Numbered from the stretch's first letter, positions 1 through 8,782 are shown. The stretch is 64,000 nt of DNA from Pseudosporangium ferrugineum (GCF_003002065.1 NZ_PVZG01000009.1:186001-250000); one strand, 5' to 3'. Numbers and translations: made by a program. The notes: generated by a model not told the origin, from the letters alone.

Positions 1-476
1 ACGCGTCCCGGCGCAGATGCCCGAATGTGCAAAATCTGCACACGCACCGCCGAATCCGCCCCCCGAGGAGCCCGCACGGTCACCACGCGAGTGCCCCGAA
101 CGAGGCCCCGAAAGCCGTCCGAAAGCGATTCGATCAAGCCCGGAACGCCCGCCGCGCCCCTCCCGGAGCCCTCCGCCGGGCACCGCCGGAGAGGCCTCTT
201 CGCGATCTTGTCCGAGGTCACACCACACGGCGCTGACCAGCGGCACAGGAGGATGCACGTGCATCTGCAGTGGAGAATGCGGGGGTCGGATGATGGTCAT
301 CGACGGCCCCCTTTCCGCGCAGGGTCGAGGGACGTCAAAGCCCCCCGGCGGAAGGCTAAGGCAATCCGGCGGAACGCAACAGGGGTTGACGGAGGAGCAC
401 TGTCGATGTTCGGACGGTGACCCCATCCACGAACGCCGTCACAAGACGACTTGACAAAGTGGACCCCAGCCCACGA
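1..476. other. No convincing gene at the left edge
   Basis: All six frames contain open stretches, but they are rich in Pro and Arg and look like by-products of high GC. I see no recognisable protein, RNA gene or strong ribosome binding site here. The downstream end of the small membrane protein gene abuts this region on the minus strand. Confidence 0.4.
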
Positions 477-827
477 TTACTGAGCGCGCTCATCCCGCCC
501 AAGGTCATCGCCCTCGGCGCGAACCCCGCCGACCCCGTCCCCATCAGCACGACCGTCGACATCGGACTCGCCGGCGGCCGACCCCCGGACCCCCGCCGCG
601 GCATCACTGCGCGCAAGATCCGCGTCCGGCCTGGCAGTCTCCGCCTCACGCCCCGGAGCCGCCCCGTCCATAAAACTGTCAGGAAGCCGACGCAAGCGCT
701 TGTTCATATTGCGAATAAGCAGAACCGTGGCGACCGACATCAACACGATGATGAAAAGCCCCATCGGCCCAGCCAGACCCCCGGACCGGGTGTCGCCGAA
801 GTTGTTGACCGCCACGTCGAAGTTCAC
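477..827 (-). CDS. Small single-pass membrane protein downstream of mca
   Basis: A 116-residue protein with one clear transmembrane helix near residues 21-38 (LAGPMGLFIIVLMSVATVLL), followed at once by a basic segment (RNMNKRLRRLP) that fits the positive-inside rule. The rest of the tail is Asp/Ala/Gly-rich and low complexity. The helix-plus-basic-segment pattern matches small membrane proteins I recall next to mca in related actinobacteria, so I take it as real although its function is unknown. It starts with GTG at 827 without a strong Shine-Dalgarno sequence; an internal GTG at 815 is an alternative. It lies downstream of mca on the same strand, separated by a repeat-rich 546-base gap, so co-transcription is uncertain. 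Confidence 0.6.
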   Translation of the reverse strand: MNFDVAVNNFGDTRSGGLAGPMGLFIIVLMSVATVLLIRNMNKRLRRLPDSFMDGAAPGREAETARPDADLARSDAAAGVRGSAAGESDVDGRADGDGVGGVRAEGDDLGRDERAQ

Positions 828-910
828 CCGTCAAAGGTACGCCCACACCCGCCCCGCCCAGCCACGGGATCCCGCACCCCACCCCAAGGACGCCCCCAGA
901 ACTCCCTCAG

Positions 911-1035
911 CCCAAGACGTCCTCAGCCCAAGACGTCCTCAGTCCAGGACGCCCTCAGTCCAGGACGCCCTCAGCCCGGACGCCCCCAGCCCAAGACGTC
1001 CTCAGCCCGGACGCCCCCGCCCAAGACGCCCCCAG
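911..1035. repeat. Tandem 14-16 bp repeat
   Basis: About eight head-to-tail units of consensus CCCAAGACGTCCTCAG and variants: 911-926, 927-942, 943-958, 959-974, 975-989, 990-1005, 1006-1019 and 1020-1035. Neighbouring units differ by a few substitutions and two are shortened. It lies in the gap between mca and the small membrane protein gene and has no coding constraint that I can see. Confidence 0.85.
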
Positions 1036-1227
1036 CCAGAACGCCAGGGGCCTCGGCGGCGGAGACGGCGAACCGCCGCGCGGCCAGAAGCCGGCCAGCG
1101 CGGCCGCCCCTCACACCAACCACCCCGAAACCAGGCAAAATCACCTACCACCGGCCAAAAACCCGATAAGCCGCCAAAGACCCAGCTCGGTCGACAGCCA
1201 CCTCAACCTGCGCGCGAACAGCAACCG

Positions 1228-1389
1228 CCCGCCGTCAGCAAGCCTCGACCAACGCGCACCCAGCAAACGGCCCCCGTCAGCAGCTTCGACCTGCGCGCAC
1301 ACCGCGACGGGCCCCGCCAGCAGGCCCCGACCTGTGCCCGACAATCGAGCCCCGCCCTCCGAACGGGCCCCGGTCAGCAGGCCTCGACC
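1228..1389. repeat. Four dispersed imperfect repeats beyond the mca 3' end
   Basis: Similar 23-25 base segments, core GTCAGCA followed by a CTCGACC-like end, occur at 1228-1250, 1269-1291, 1309-1332 and 1365-1389. The last copy overlaps the final codons of mca. The spacing is 40-56 bases, so this is a decayed, irregular array rather than a clean tandem repeat. Confidence 0.6.
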
Positions 1390-2255
1390 GACTCCCGGAT
1401 TCCCGCGAACAGGTCCGACTCCGGCAGCGGGCTGTCGACCAGAGATCGCGCCAGCTCGAAGTCCTCGGTGGGCCACACCTTCTGCTGCAGCTCCAGCGGC
1501 ACGTGGAACCAGAACCCGTCCGGATCCACCTGGGTCGCGTGGGCCCGCAGGGCGTTGTCGCGGACCTCGAAATACTCCCCGCACTCCACGCGCGTGGTGA
1601 TCTTGTCGCCGCGGTCCTCGCGATCCCGCTGCCTCTCGAGCCACTCCGTGTACGGCGACTCCAGGCCCGCCGCGAGCATGCCCTCGTGCAGGGCGAGCAT
1701 CCGGGCCCGGGTCCAGCCGGAGTTGTAGTACAGCTTCAGCGGCTGCCACGGCTCGCCGAGCTCCGGGTACTTCTCCGGGTCGCCGGCGGCCTCGAACGCC
1801 ACCACCGAGATCTTGTGGCACATGATGTGGTCGGGGTGCGGGTAGCCGCCGTTCTCGTCGTACGTCGTCATGACGTGCGGCTTGAACTCCCGGATCAGCT
1901 TGATCAGCGGCAGCGCGCCCTCGACCGGGTCGACGAGGCCGAAGCACCCGTCGGGCAGCGGCGGCAGCGGGTCACCCTCCGGCAGCCCGGAGTCGACGAA
2001 CCCCAGCCAGGCCTGCTTGACGCCGAGGATCTCCCGCGCGAGATCCATCTCCTTGCGGCGGATCTCGGCGATGTTCTCGAGCACCTCGGGCCGGTCCATC
2101 TTCGGGTTCAGCACGCTGCCGCGCTCGCCGCCCGTACACGTCGCGACCAGCACGTCCACGCCCTCGGCGACATAGCGCGCCATGGCGGCGGCACCCTTGC
2201 TGGACTCGTCGTCGGGGTGCGCGTGCACCGTCATCAGACGCAACTGCTCAGCCAC
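1374..2255 (-). CDS. mca: Mycothiol S-conjugate amidase
   Basis: Mca cleaves mycothiol-toxin conjugates to release a mercapturic acid for export; it is a cytosolic zinc enzyme of the MshB/LmbE family. The N-terminal zinc motif HPDDE is at about residues 13-17, and a second His cluster (YPHPDHIMCH) lies in the middle. At 293 residues it is close to the family's usual size of just under 300. The open frame extends upstream to an ATG at 2279, but the GTG at 2255 has GAGGGAG about seven bases before it, so I choose it. Mca implies a mycothiol-producing actinobacterium. It is divergent from the DUF4307 gene, and greA follows on the opposite strand, an arrangement common in actinobacteria. Confidence 0.95.
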   Translation of the reverse strand: MAEQLRLMTVHAHPDDESSKGAAAMARYVAEGVDVLVATCTGGERGSVLNPKMDRPEVLENIAEIRRKEMDLAREILGVKQAWLGFVDSGLPEGDPLPPLPDGCFGLVDPVEGALPLIKLIREFKPHVMTTYDENGGYPHPDHIMCHKISVVAFEAAGDPEKYPELGEPWQPLKLYYNSGWTRARMLALHEGMLAAGLESPYTEWLERQRDREDRGDKITTRVECGEYFEVRDNALRAHATQVDPDGFWFHVPLELQQKVWPTEDFELARSLVDSPLPESDLFAGIRESVEAC

Positions 2256-2365
2256 TGAATTCTCCCTCGACCGGACCACATTCGGTGGGCCCGGCTCCGG
2301 CTGCGAAGATGGACAGGGCCATTCTGGCCGATGGCACCGACACTTTTCGCGGGAGAGGGTCCCTG

Positions 2366-2785
2366 GTGAGCGAGACGCGCGCCACAGCTCCGGTATTCCC
2401 GCCGGGTCGTTACGGCAGGCGACGGGACGGCCGCCGCAGGCTCCTCGGGCCGGTCATCGTCGCGGCGGTGGTCCTGGTGGCGGCGATCGCCCTGGCGGTG
2501 CGCCTCTACAGCCAATACGGGGATCCGAACTACGACGCCCAGATCGTCCGATGGACCGGCGTGACCGAAACCCGGATCACGATCGATTTCACCGTACGGG
2601 TGCCAGCAGGCGAATCCGCCACCTGCGGCCTCCGGGCGCGCGACTACGACGGCAACGTGGTCGGAACCCGGACAGTAACGGTACGGGCCGCCCCCGGCAG
2701 CCGGACGATCCAGGCGTCGGAGCCGGTGACCACCACCGCCAAGGCCTTCGTCGGCGAGGTCCTCAGCTGCCGGGCACCTGCCTGA
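2366..2785 (+). CDS. DUF4307 family membrane protein
   Basis: A 139-residue protein: a short basic cytoplasmic N-terminus (RYGRRRDGRRR), one transmembrane helix (LLGPVIVAAVVLVAAIALAV), then an extracytoplasmic beta-rich domain with a central VTETRITIDFTV segment and two cysteines (TCGLRA and LSCRA). Layout and context match DUF4307, which in many actinobacteria is encoded divergently from mca and just before greA; its function is unknown. The GTG at 2366 has GGGAGAGGG upstream and is preferred to the longer frame beginning at 2285. Confidence 0.75.
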   Translation: MSETRATAPVFPPGRYGRRRDGRRRLLGPVIVAAVVLVAAIALAVRLYSQYGDPNYDAQIVRWTGVTETRITIDFTVRVPAGESATCGLRARDYDGNVVGTRTVTVRAAPGSRTIQASEPVTTTAKAFVGEVLSCRAPA

Positions 2786-2983
2786 CCCGGTCCGGACGGC
2801 CACCCGCCCACCCGGCGTACGGAAAAGTGTCGGACCCTCGCGATACAAAGGATGAGCCGACGGGGATGAGCCGGCGGCACCGCCCGTTCCACCCTGCGGT
2901 CGCGCGGAGCAGGCCCTGTGGCCACCGCTGGTAAGCTAGGTGATTCGCTCCGTACGCCTGTCCCGCCCCAAGGAGAAGAGTCT

Positions 2984-3478
2984 GTGACCAGTTCAGAAGC
3001 GTCGAAGACCTGGCTCTCCCAGGACGCTTACGACCGGCTGCAGGCCGAGCTCGACGAGTTGATCGCAGCCCGGCCGGCCATCGCCGCCGAGATCAACGCC
3101 CGCCGCGAGGAGGGCGATCTGCGGGAGAACGGGGGCTACCACGCCGCCCGCGAGGAGCAGGGCAAGCAGGAGGGCCGCATCCTGTACTTGAAGGAGTTCC
3201 TGCGCAACGCGGAGGTCGGCGAGGCCCCGACGGCCGACAAGGTCTCCCCCGGCATGGTCGTCACCATCTACTTCGACGACGACAAGACCGACACCGAGAA
3301 GTTCCTGCTCGGCTCCCGCGAGATCGCCGCCACGACCGACCTGACGGTGTACAGCCCGGAGTCCGCCCTCGGCACCGCCATCCTCGGCGCGAGCAAGAAC
3401 CAGACGGTCACCTACACCGCCCCGAGCGGCGCCGACATCAAGGTCACAGTCGTCGACTTCGCCCCCTTCGGCGCCTGA
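2984..3478 (+). CDS. greA: Transcription elongation factor GreA
   Basis: GreA inserts its coiled coil into the RNA polymerase secondary channel and stimulates cleavage of backtracked transcripts. The protein is 164 residues. The N-terminal coiled coil carries the acidic loop (ARREEGDLRENGGYHAA) with its conserved Asp and Glu; the C-terminal FKBP-like domain ends in VTYTAPSGADIKVTVVDFAP. The GTG at 2984 follows AAGGAGAAG at ideal spacing; the longer frame from 2918 would add an unconserved leader. It lies 198 bases after the DUF4307 gene on the same strand. Confidence 0.95.
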   Translation: MTSSEASKTWLSQDAYDRLQAELDELIAARPAIAAEINARREEGDLRENGGYHAAREEQGKQEGRILYLKEFLRNAEVGEAPTADKVSPGMVVTIYFDDDKTDTEKFLLGSREIAATTDLTVYSPESALGTAILGASKNQTVTYTAPSGADIKVTVVDFAPFGA

Positions 3479-3498
3479 CCACCGCACCCGCTCCCCCC

Positions 3499-3680
3499 GG
3501 GCCGGGGCCAGGTCGCGCGGGGGCCAGGTCGCGCCGGGGCCAGGTCGCGTCGACACCGGGCCGGGGCCAAGTCGCGTCCGGGGCCAAATCGCGTCGGCAC
3601 CGGGCCGGGGCCAGGCGGCACCGGCACCGGGCCGGGGCCGGGGTCGGGTCGGACCGAGGACCGGGGCCGGCCAGTGCCGG
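3499..3680. repeat. GC-rich degenerate repeat after greA
   Basis: The 3' flank of greA, up to the convergent ilvA gene, is a degenerate repeat of GCCGGGGCCAGGTCGCG-like units, tighter at first (period about 17) and then interrupted by ACCGGGCC spacers. The 326-base gap has no plausible gene. No classical U-tract terminator is visible. Confidence 0.75.
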
Positions 3681-3804
3681 GCTGCGCATTTCCGGACTCG
3701 GCACCGGCGGGCTGACACCCCGCATCGATGCCATGGTCAGCCGACGACTCGCTCGCTGGCTGACCAGGGCATCCGGCGCCGGCTCGGCGCGGGGCTGTCC
3801 GGTC

Positions 3805-5028
3805 TCAGGGGGTTCCGGACAGGAGCGTCACCGCGTAGCCCGAGCCGCGCAGTGCGCCGATCAGCGCCGTCGAGTGGTCCGGGCCCCGGGTTTCCACCGA
3901 GAGCTGCACCTCGACCTCGCCGAAGCTGAGCCGGGGGTTGTGCCGGGAGTGCAGCACGTCCACGATGTTCGCCCGGTGTTCCGCGATCTGGGTGAGGAGG
4001 CGGGCCAGTTCGCCCGGCTGGTCCTCGGTCTGGACCGAGAGGCGCAGGAAGCGGCCCGCTGAGGCCAGGCCGTGCTCGATCACGCGCATGAGCAGCATCG
4101 GGTCGATGTTGCCGCCCGAGAGGATCGCCACGACCGGTGGGGTGACCTGCACCTTGCCGGTCAGCAGGGCCGCCACCGCGGCGCCGCCGGCCGGTTCGAC
4201 CACCATTTTGTGGCGTTCCAGGAGCATGAGCAGGGCCGCCGACAGGTCCTCGTCCGTGACCGTGACCATGTCGTCCACGAGTTCGCTGACGTGGGCGAAC
4301 GTCAGGTCTCCCGGGCGCATCACGGCGATGCCGTCCGCGATCGTCGCCGACTCGGTCAGGGTCACCGGGGTGCCGGCTGCCAGGGACACCGGGTAGGCCG
4401 CCGCGCCCGCGGCCTGCACGCCGATGATGCGTACGTCTGGTTTGAGGGCTTTTGCCGCGACGGCGACGCCGGAGATCAGGCCGCCGCCGCCCACCGCGGT
4501 GATGATCGTGCCGACGTCGGGGCATTGTTCGAGGATCTCGAGGCCGACCGTGCCCTGGCCGGCGATCACGTCCGGGTGGTCGAACGGGTGGATGAGGATC
4601 GCGCCCGTCTCCTCGGCGAAGGCGCGGGCCGCCCGCAGCGAATCGTCGACGGTGGTGCCCGCGTACTCGATGGCGGCGCCGTAGCCCTTGGTGGCCGTGA
4701 CCTTGGGCAGGGGCGCGTTCTGCGGCATGAACACCGTGGCCTTCGCGCCGAGCATGCCGGCGGCCAGGGCCACCCCCTGGGCGTGGTTGCCGGCGCTGGC
4801 CGCCACGACGCCGCGGGCCCGCTCGGCGTCCGACAGGCGCGAGATCCGGTGGTACGCGCCGCGCACCTTGTACGAGCCGGCCCGCTGCTGGTTCTCGCAC
4901 TTGAGCCAGGCCGGGACGCCCAGCGCGCGGGACAGCGGCATCGAGTGTTCGAGCGGGGTGGTCTTGACGACCCCGGTCAGCACCGCCCGCGCGGCTTCGA
5001 CGTCGGCGAGCGAAAGCAGGTCACTCAT
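3805..5028 (-). CDS. ilvA: Threonine ammonia-lyase (biosynthetic)
   Basis: A PLP enzyme that deaminates threonine to 2-oxobutanoate, the first step to isoleucine. The protein has 407 residues. The PLP lysine sits in QRAGSYKVRGA, the phosphate-binding Gly loop is VGGGGLISG, and a single C-terminal ACT domain begins near LRLSVQTEDQPGELARLL, as in the shorter one-ACT class. The start is the ATG at 5028; the open frame continues far upstream, but only as a shadow of the amidase gene. It is the last gene of a probable metB-amidase-ilvA operon, 29 bases after the amidase stop codon. 2-Oxobutanoate links the pathways of ilvA and metB. Confidence 0.93.
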   Translation of the reverse strand: MSDLLSLADVEAARAVLTGVVKTTPLEHSMPLSRALGVPAWLKCENQQRAGSYKVRGAYHRISRLSDAERARGVVAASAGNHAQGVALAAGMLGAKATVFMPQNAPLPKVTATKGYGAAIEYAGTTVDDSLRAARAFAEETGAILIHPFDHPDVIAGQGTVGLEILEQCPDVGTIITAVGGGGLISGVAVAAKALKPDVRIIGVQAAGAAAYPVSLAAGTPVTLTESATIADGIAVMRPGDLTFAHVSELVDDMVTVTDEDLSAALLMLLERHKMVVEPAGGAAVAALLTGKVQVTPPVVAILSGGNIDPMLLMRVIEHGLASAGRFLRLSVQTEDQPGELARLLTQIAEHRANIVDVLHSRHNPRLSFGEVEVQLSVETRGPDHSTALIGALRGSGYAVTLLSGTP

Positions 5029-5057
5029 GGGGAGATCGTGCCACCCGCGGAAAAACG

Positions 5058-6425
5058 CTAGACGAAGGCGTGCCGCGTCCACGGGTTGGCGACCTCGAGC
5101 ACCCCGGCGATCGACAGCAGCAGCAGCTCCGAGTCCGGCTTCCCGACGAACTGCACCCCCACCGGAAGCCCGTCCGGGCGGAGGCCGATCGGCACCACGA
5201 TCGCCGGCAGCCCCGCGATGTTCCAGGGTCCCGCGTACGGGGCGTACCGAATGTTCTCGATCAGGTTGTGCCGCCAGCTGCCGCCGGAGTGGCCGTCGGC
5301 GGGCGGCGGAGTGGTCGCCAGCGCCGGCGTCAGCAGCACGTCGATGTTCTTCTCCTCGAAGAACGCGAGGCTCTTCGCCCGCCACGCGTCGCGCTGCTCC
5401 TGGCGCACCCAGCCGCGGTTCCACGCCATTTTCCCGAGCCGGACATGCCTTCGGGTACGCGGTTGCAGCGTCTTGAGGTCCAGCCCCGACGCCTGCGCCT
5501 CCCGGTACGCGGCGGCGAACCAGGTCAGCAGGCCGGCGATGCGTACGCCCGTGGTGTACGGCGGCTCGGCCGTGACGGTGTCGTGCCCCGCCTGGCCGAG
5601 GAGCTTCGCGGCGGTCGCCACGGCGTCGCGGTTCGGCTCGTCCGCGCGTACCCCCTGGACCGGGGAGCGCAACGCGACGCCGACCCGCAGCCTGTCCGGC
5701 GGGGTGAGCTTCGCCGGCGATCGGCCCGCGAGGACGCTGAAGCCGAGCGCCGCGTCCGCGACCGTGGTCGCGAGGATGCCGTTCTCGGCCAGGCCGAGCC
5801 AGTTGTCGACGCCCAGGTCGCAGGGGATCACGTCGCGGCCGGGTTTGAGACCGACGAGCCCGCAGCAGGCGGCGGGAATGCGGATCGAGCCGAGGCCGTC
5901 GTTGCCCTGCGCGATCGGCACCAGCCCCGCCGCGACGGCCGCGGCCGAACCGCCCGACGAGCCGCCCGGGGTGCGGTCCAGCGACCACGGGTTACGGGTG
6001 GGGCCGTCGGCGCCGTCGGTGGTGGCCCAGAGCCCCATCTCGGGCATCCGGGTCACGCCGACGACGACCGCGCCCGCGCCGCGCAGCCGGCGGACCACCT
6101 CGTGGTCCTCCTCGGCCACCGCGGTGCGCGCCGCCGCGGAGCCGTGCCAGGTCGGCAGGCCCGCGACCGCGGTGTTCTCCTTCACCGCCACCGGCACGCC
6201 GGCGAGCGGAAGGTTGGCGAGATCCTCCTGGTCGTCGACCTTCTCGGCCTCGACGATCGCCTCGCCGCCGCGCACCACGCGGAACGCGGTGAGCGCCGGG
6301 TCGGAGATCGCGATCTGCTCGAGGTGATCGGCGACCACCTGGGTGGCGGTCGTGTCGCCGCGCCGCACCGCCCGGGAGATCTGCTTCGCCGTGGCACCCA
6401 CCCACGTGGTCGCCAGGTTGTCCAT
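5058..6425 (-). CDS. Amidase-signature family hydrolase
   Basis: A 455-residue member of the amidase-signature family (Ser-cisSer-Lys triad). The signature GGSSGGSAAAVAAGL is clear, preceded by PVAVKENTAVAG, which holds the catalytic Lys, and followed by the Gly/Ser-rich stretch NDGLGSIRIPAACCG. The usual GSD..GSIR element reads NDGLGSIR, so Ser is replaced near one catalytic position; whether this matters cannot be judged here. The substrate is unknown, and it lacks GatB/GatC neighbours, so it is unlikely to be GatA. The ATG at 6425 has GGAG about seven bases upstream. It lies between metB and ilvA on the same strand with short gaps. Confidence 0.85.
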   Translation of the reverse strand: MDNLATTWVGATAKQISRAVRRGDTTATQVVADHLEQIAISDPALTAFRVVRGGEAIVEAEKVDDQEDLANLPLAGVPVAVKENTAVAGLPTWHGSAAARTAVAEEDHEVVRRLRGAGAVVVGVTRMPEMGLWATTDGADGPTRNPWSLDRTPGGSSGGSAAAVAAGLVPIAQGNDGLGSIRIPAACCGLVGLKPGRDVIPCDLGVDNWLGLAENGILATTVADAALGFSVLAGRSPAKLTPPDRLRVGVALRSPVQGVRADEPNRDAVATAAKLLGQAGHDTVTAEPPYTTGVRIAGLLTWFAAAYREAQASGLDLKTLQPRTRRHVRLGKMAWNRGWVRQEQRDAWRAKSLAFFEEKNIDVLLTPALATTPPPADGHSGGSWRHNLIENIRYAPYAGPWNIAGLPAIVVPIGLRPDGLPVGVQFVGKPDSELLLLSIAGVLEVANPWTRHAFV

Positions 6426-6452
6426 GGCCGTCTCCGCTTGTCTTGAGGAACC

Positions 6453-7619
6453 TCAGCCGAGCGCCCGCTCCAGATCGGCGAGCAGATCGTCAACGGTCTC
6501 GATGCCGACAGACAGTCGCACGAGATCGGCGGGGACTTCAAGCGGTGAGCCCGCGGCGCTGAGGTGTGTCATCTGGCCGGGGTGCTCGATGAGCGACTCC
6601 ACGCCGCCGAGCGACTCCGCGAGGACGAACAGCTTGGTCCGGTTGCAGACGTCGATGGCCTGCTCAGCGCCACCCTTGGTGCGGAAGGAGATCATTCCGC
6701 CGAACCGCGACATCTGCTTGGCGGCGGTCTCGTGTCCGGGATGCGACTCCAGGCCGGGGTACAGGACCCGGGCCACCTTCTTGTGACCTTCCAGATAGGC
6801 CACGATCCGCTCGGCGTTGTCACAATGCCGATCCATCCGTACGCCCAGAGTCTTGATGCCGCGCAGAGTGAGCCACGCGTCGAAGGGCCCGTTGACCGCT
6901 CCCATGGCGTTCTGGTGGAACGCGAGCTGGTCGCCGAGGCCCTCGTCGGCCGCCACCAGCGCGCCGCCGACCACGTCGGAGTGCCCGCCCAGGTATTTGG
7001 TCGTGGAGTGGATGACCACGTCGGCGCCGAGACCGATCGGCTGCTGCAGGTACGGCGACGCGAACGTGTTGTCCACGGCGAGCATGGCGTCGTACTCGTG
7101 CGCCAGCGTCGCCAGCGCGGGGACGTCGGCGATGTTCAGCAGCGGGTTGGTCGGCGTCTCGGCCCAGATCAGCCGGGTGTGGCCGGGCCGGAACGCCGCG
7201 CGGACCGCGTCGAGGTCGTGGAGCGGCACCGCCGTCCAGTCGAGACCCCAGTTCTCGGCGACCTTGCTGAAGAGCCGATACGTGCCGCCGTACGCGTCGT
7301 CGGGGATGACCACGTGGTCGCCGGGACGGCACACCGTACGCAGCAGCGTGTCCTCGGCGGCGAGCCCGCTGGCGAACGCGAGACCCCGGCGCCCGCCCTC
7401 GATCGCGGCCAGGCATTCCTGCAGGGCGTCGCGGGTCGGGTTGCCGGAGCGGCTGTACTCGTACCCCAGCCGGGGCGAACCGACGGCGTCCTGCGCGTAC
7501 GTGCTCGTCTGGTAGATGGGCGGCACCACCGCACCCGTCCGCGGATCGGGGTCCTGCCCGGCGTGGATGGCCAGAGTGTCGAAGCCGTACCCGTTGCCCG
7601 TCATCTCGTTACCCGTCAT
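6453..7619 (-). CDS. metB: Cystathionine gamma-synthase
   Basis: A Cys/Met-metabolism PLP enzyme that joins an O-acylhomoserine and cysteine to give cystathionine. About 388 residues: N-terminal GFDTLAIHAGQDPDPRTGAV, YEYSRSGNPTR for cofactor contacts, PLP lysine in HSTTKYLGGHSD, and C-terminal GGVESLIEHPGQMTH. The Glu in SLIEHP suggests gamma-synthase rather than gamma-lyase, but the two are hard to separate by eye. Two in-frame ATGs (7619 and 7604) are possible; neither has a strong ribosome binding site. Divergent from the HIT gene 24 bases away, so the promoters overlap. First gene of the likely metB-amidase-ilvA operon. Confidence 0.9.
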   Translation of the reverse strand: MTGNEMTGNGYGFDTLAIHAGQDPDPRTGAVVPPIYQTSTYAQDAVGSPRLGYEYSRSGNPTRDALQECLAAIEGGRRGLAFASGLAAEDTLLRTVCRPGDHVVIPDDAYGGTYRLFSKVAENWGLDWTAVPLHDLDAVRAAFRPGHTRLIWAETPTNPLLNIADVPALATLAHEYDAMLAVDNTFASPYLQQPIGLGADVVIHSTTKYLGGHSDVVGGALVAADEGLGDQLAFHQNAMGAVNGPFDAWLTLRGIKTLGVRMDRHCDNAERIVAYLEGHKKVARVLYPGLESHPGHETAAKQMSRFGGMISFRTKGGAEQAIDVCNRTKLFVLAESLGGVESLIEHPGQMTHLSAAGSPLEVPADLVRLSVGIETVDDLLADLERALG

Positions 7620-7643
7620 GAGGGGCAAGGCTAGTCTGCGCTG

Positions 7644-8057
7644 ATGGTCGACTGCCTCTTCTGCGGGATCGTGGCGGGTACGGTTCCCGCGTTCAAGGTC
7701 GTGGACACCCCCGACGGCATCGGCTTCCTCGACATCCGGCCGGTGTTCAAGGGGCACGTGCTGGTGGTGCCGCGTCCGCACGTACCGGAGCTCACCGCCC
7801 TTGATCCGGATCTTCTGCCCGGCTTCTTCACGCTGGTGCAGCGGGTGGCCGCGGCCGTCCCCGCGGCAACGGGCGCAAAAGGGACGTTCGTCGCGATGAA
7901 CAACATCGTGTCCCAGTCGGTGCCGCACCTGCACGCCCACGTCGTACCCCGGACGAAGGGCGACGGCCTCCGCGGCTTCTTCTGGCCCCGCCACAAGTAC
8001 GACTCCGACGACGAGGCGGCAACCTACGCTTCCGCGATCGCCGGCGCGCTCGGGTAA
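7644..8057 (+). CDS. HIT-family nucleotide hydrolase/transferase
   Basis: A 137-residue histidine-triad protein. The active-site motif HLHAHVVPR follows NNIVSQSVP, and the N-terminal CLFCGIVAGTVPAFKVVD is typical of the HIT (Hint/FHIT-like) branch that acts on nucleoside phosphoramidates or dinucleotides. Length is normal for the family. The gene is divergent from metB and lies 48 bases upstream of msrA on the same strand. Confidence 0.9.
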   Translation: MVDCLFCGIVAGTVPAFKVVDTPDGIGFLDIRPVFKGHVLVVPRPHVPELTALDPDLLPGFFTLVQRVAAAVPAATGAKGTFVAMNNIVSQSVPHLHAHVVPRTKGDGLRGFFWPRHKYDSDDEAATYASAIAGALG

Positions 8058-8105
8058 GGAACCCCGGGTGGGTGGTGTTACACCCAGCGGATGAAGGGAG
8101 ACACC

Positions 8106-8774
8106 GTGTTCCTGCGGTACAAGAAGCTCGAGCTGCCCACCCCCGACCAGGCCGTACCCGGTCGCCTGATCGAGATGCCGGTGGCCGACACGCACACGGT
8201 GCTCGGGACCCCGATGAAGGGCCCCTGGCCGGCCGGCCTGGAGACGGCGGTGTTCGGCATGGGCTGCTTCTGGGGCGCCGAGCGCATCTTCTGGCGCCTG
8301 CCGGGCGTCTACTCGACGTCGGTCGGCTACGCGGGCGGTTTCACCCGCAACCCGACGTACGAGGAGACCTGCTCCGGAACGACCGGCCACACCGAGGCCG
8401 TCCAGGTCGTCTACGACCCGGCCACAATCAACTACGAGGACCTGCTGAAGGCCTTCTGGGAGAACCACGACCCGACCCAGGGCATGCGCCAGGGCAACGA
8501 CGTCGGCACCCAGTACCGCTCGGCCATCTACACGACGACACCGGAGCAGGCCAAGCTCGCCGAGGCCTCCCGAGCGGCCTTCCAGCCCATCGTGACGGCC
8601 GCCGGCCACGGCACCATCACGACGGAGATCAAGCCGCTGGACGCGTACTACTACGCGGAGGACTACCACCAGCAGTACCTCTCGGACAGCAAGAACCCGG
8701 GCGGCTACTGCAACCACGGCCCTACAGGGCTCAACTACTGTGCCCCTTCTCTGGGGCTGGACAGTACGTCCTGA
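8106..8774 (+). CDS. msrA: Peptide methionine sulfoxide reductase with element-derived C-terminus
   Basis: MsrA reduces methionine-S-sulfoxide in proteins. Catalytic Cys54 lies in GMGCFWGAERIFW; further family signatures are GYAGGFTRNPTYEETCSGTTGHTE and the late GGYCNHGPTG. The GTG at 8106 has AAGGGAG six bases upstream and is preferred to the ATG at 8091. The oddity is at the 3' end. Codons up to about 206 are ordinary MsrA, but the last 15 residues (GLNYCAPSLGLDSTS) are not the usual CPVGV tail. That tail is encoded 13.5 kb away at 22259-22297, and a degraded copy lies at 23162. The tail here is supplied by the integrated element and still holds a Cys (residue 212), near where the family's recycling Cys would be. 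Activity is therefore possible but unproven. Confidence 0.93.
   Translation: MFLRYKKLELPTPDQAVPGRLIEMPVADTHTVLGTPMKGPWPAGLETAVFGMGCFWGAERIFWRLPGVYSTSVGYAGGFTRNPTYEETCSGTTGHTEAVQVVYDPATINYEDLLKAFWENHDPTQGMRQGNDVGTQYRSAIYTTTPEQAKLAEASRAAFQPIVTAAGHGTITTEIKPLDAYYYAEDYHQQYLSDSKNPGGYCNHGPTGLNYCAPSLGLDSTS
8697..8746 (+). other. attL: left junction of the integrative element inside msrA
   Basis: Left of 8721 the sequence is msrA; right of it is element sequence. I place the two-base exchange core at CC 8721-8722. The right arm gctcaactactgtgcccc (8729-8746) lies six bases from the core. Its reverse complement matches the 18-base segment gggtcacattggtgcggc (22229-22246) at 12 positions, and that segment also lies six bases from a CC (22253-22254). 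This gives a symmetric attP of about 50 bp, the size expected for large serine integrases. Joining msrA at the CC to the right flank at 22253 restores an in-frame GPNGLSCPVG. The exact core is inference. Confidence 0.7.
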
Positions 8775-8782
8775 CAACGACG

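Noticed and set aside
3805..5988. One 727-residue open frame covering ilvA and most of the amidase gene
   Set aside because: The first 320 residues are a low-complexity shadow of the amidase; ilvA starts at ATG 5028.
5058..6425. GatA subunit of the tRNA amidotransferase
   Set aside because: No gatB or gatC nearby and the GSIR motif differs; treated as a general amidase-signature enzyme.
8727..8729. GG as the integrase core instead of CC at 8721
   Set aside because: GG is also shared by the junctions, but it is not centred between the inverted arms; CC is centred with six-base spacers on both sides and keeps codon phase.
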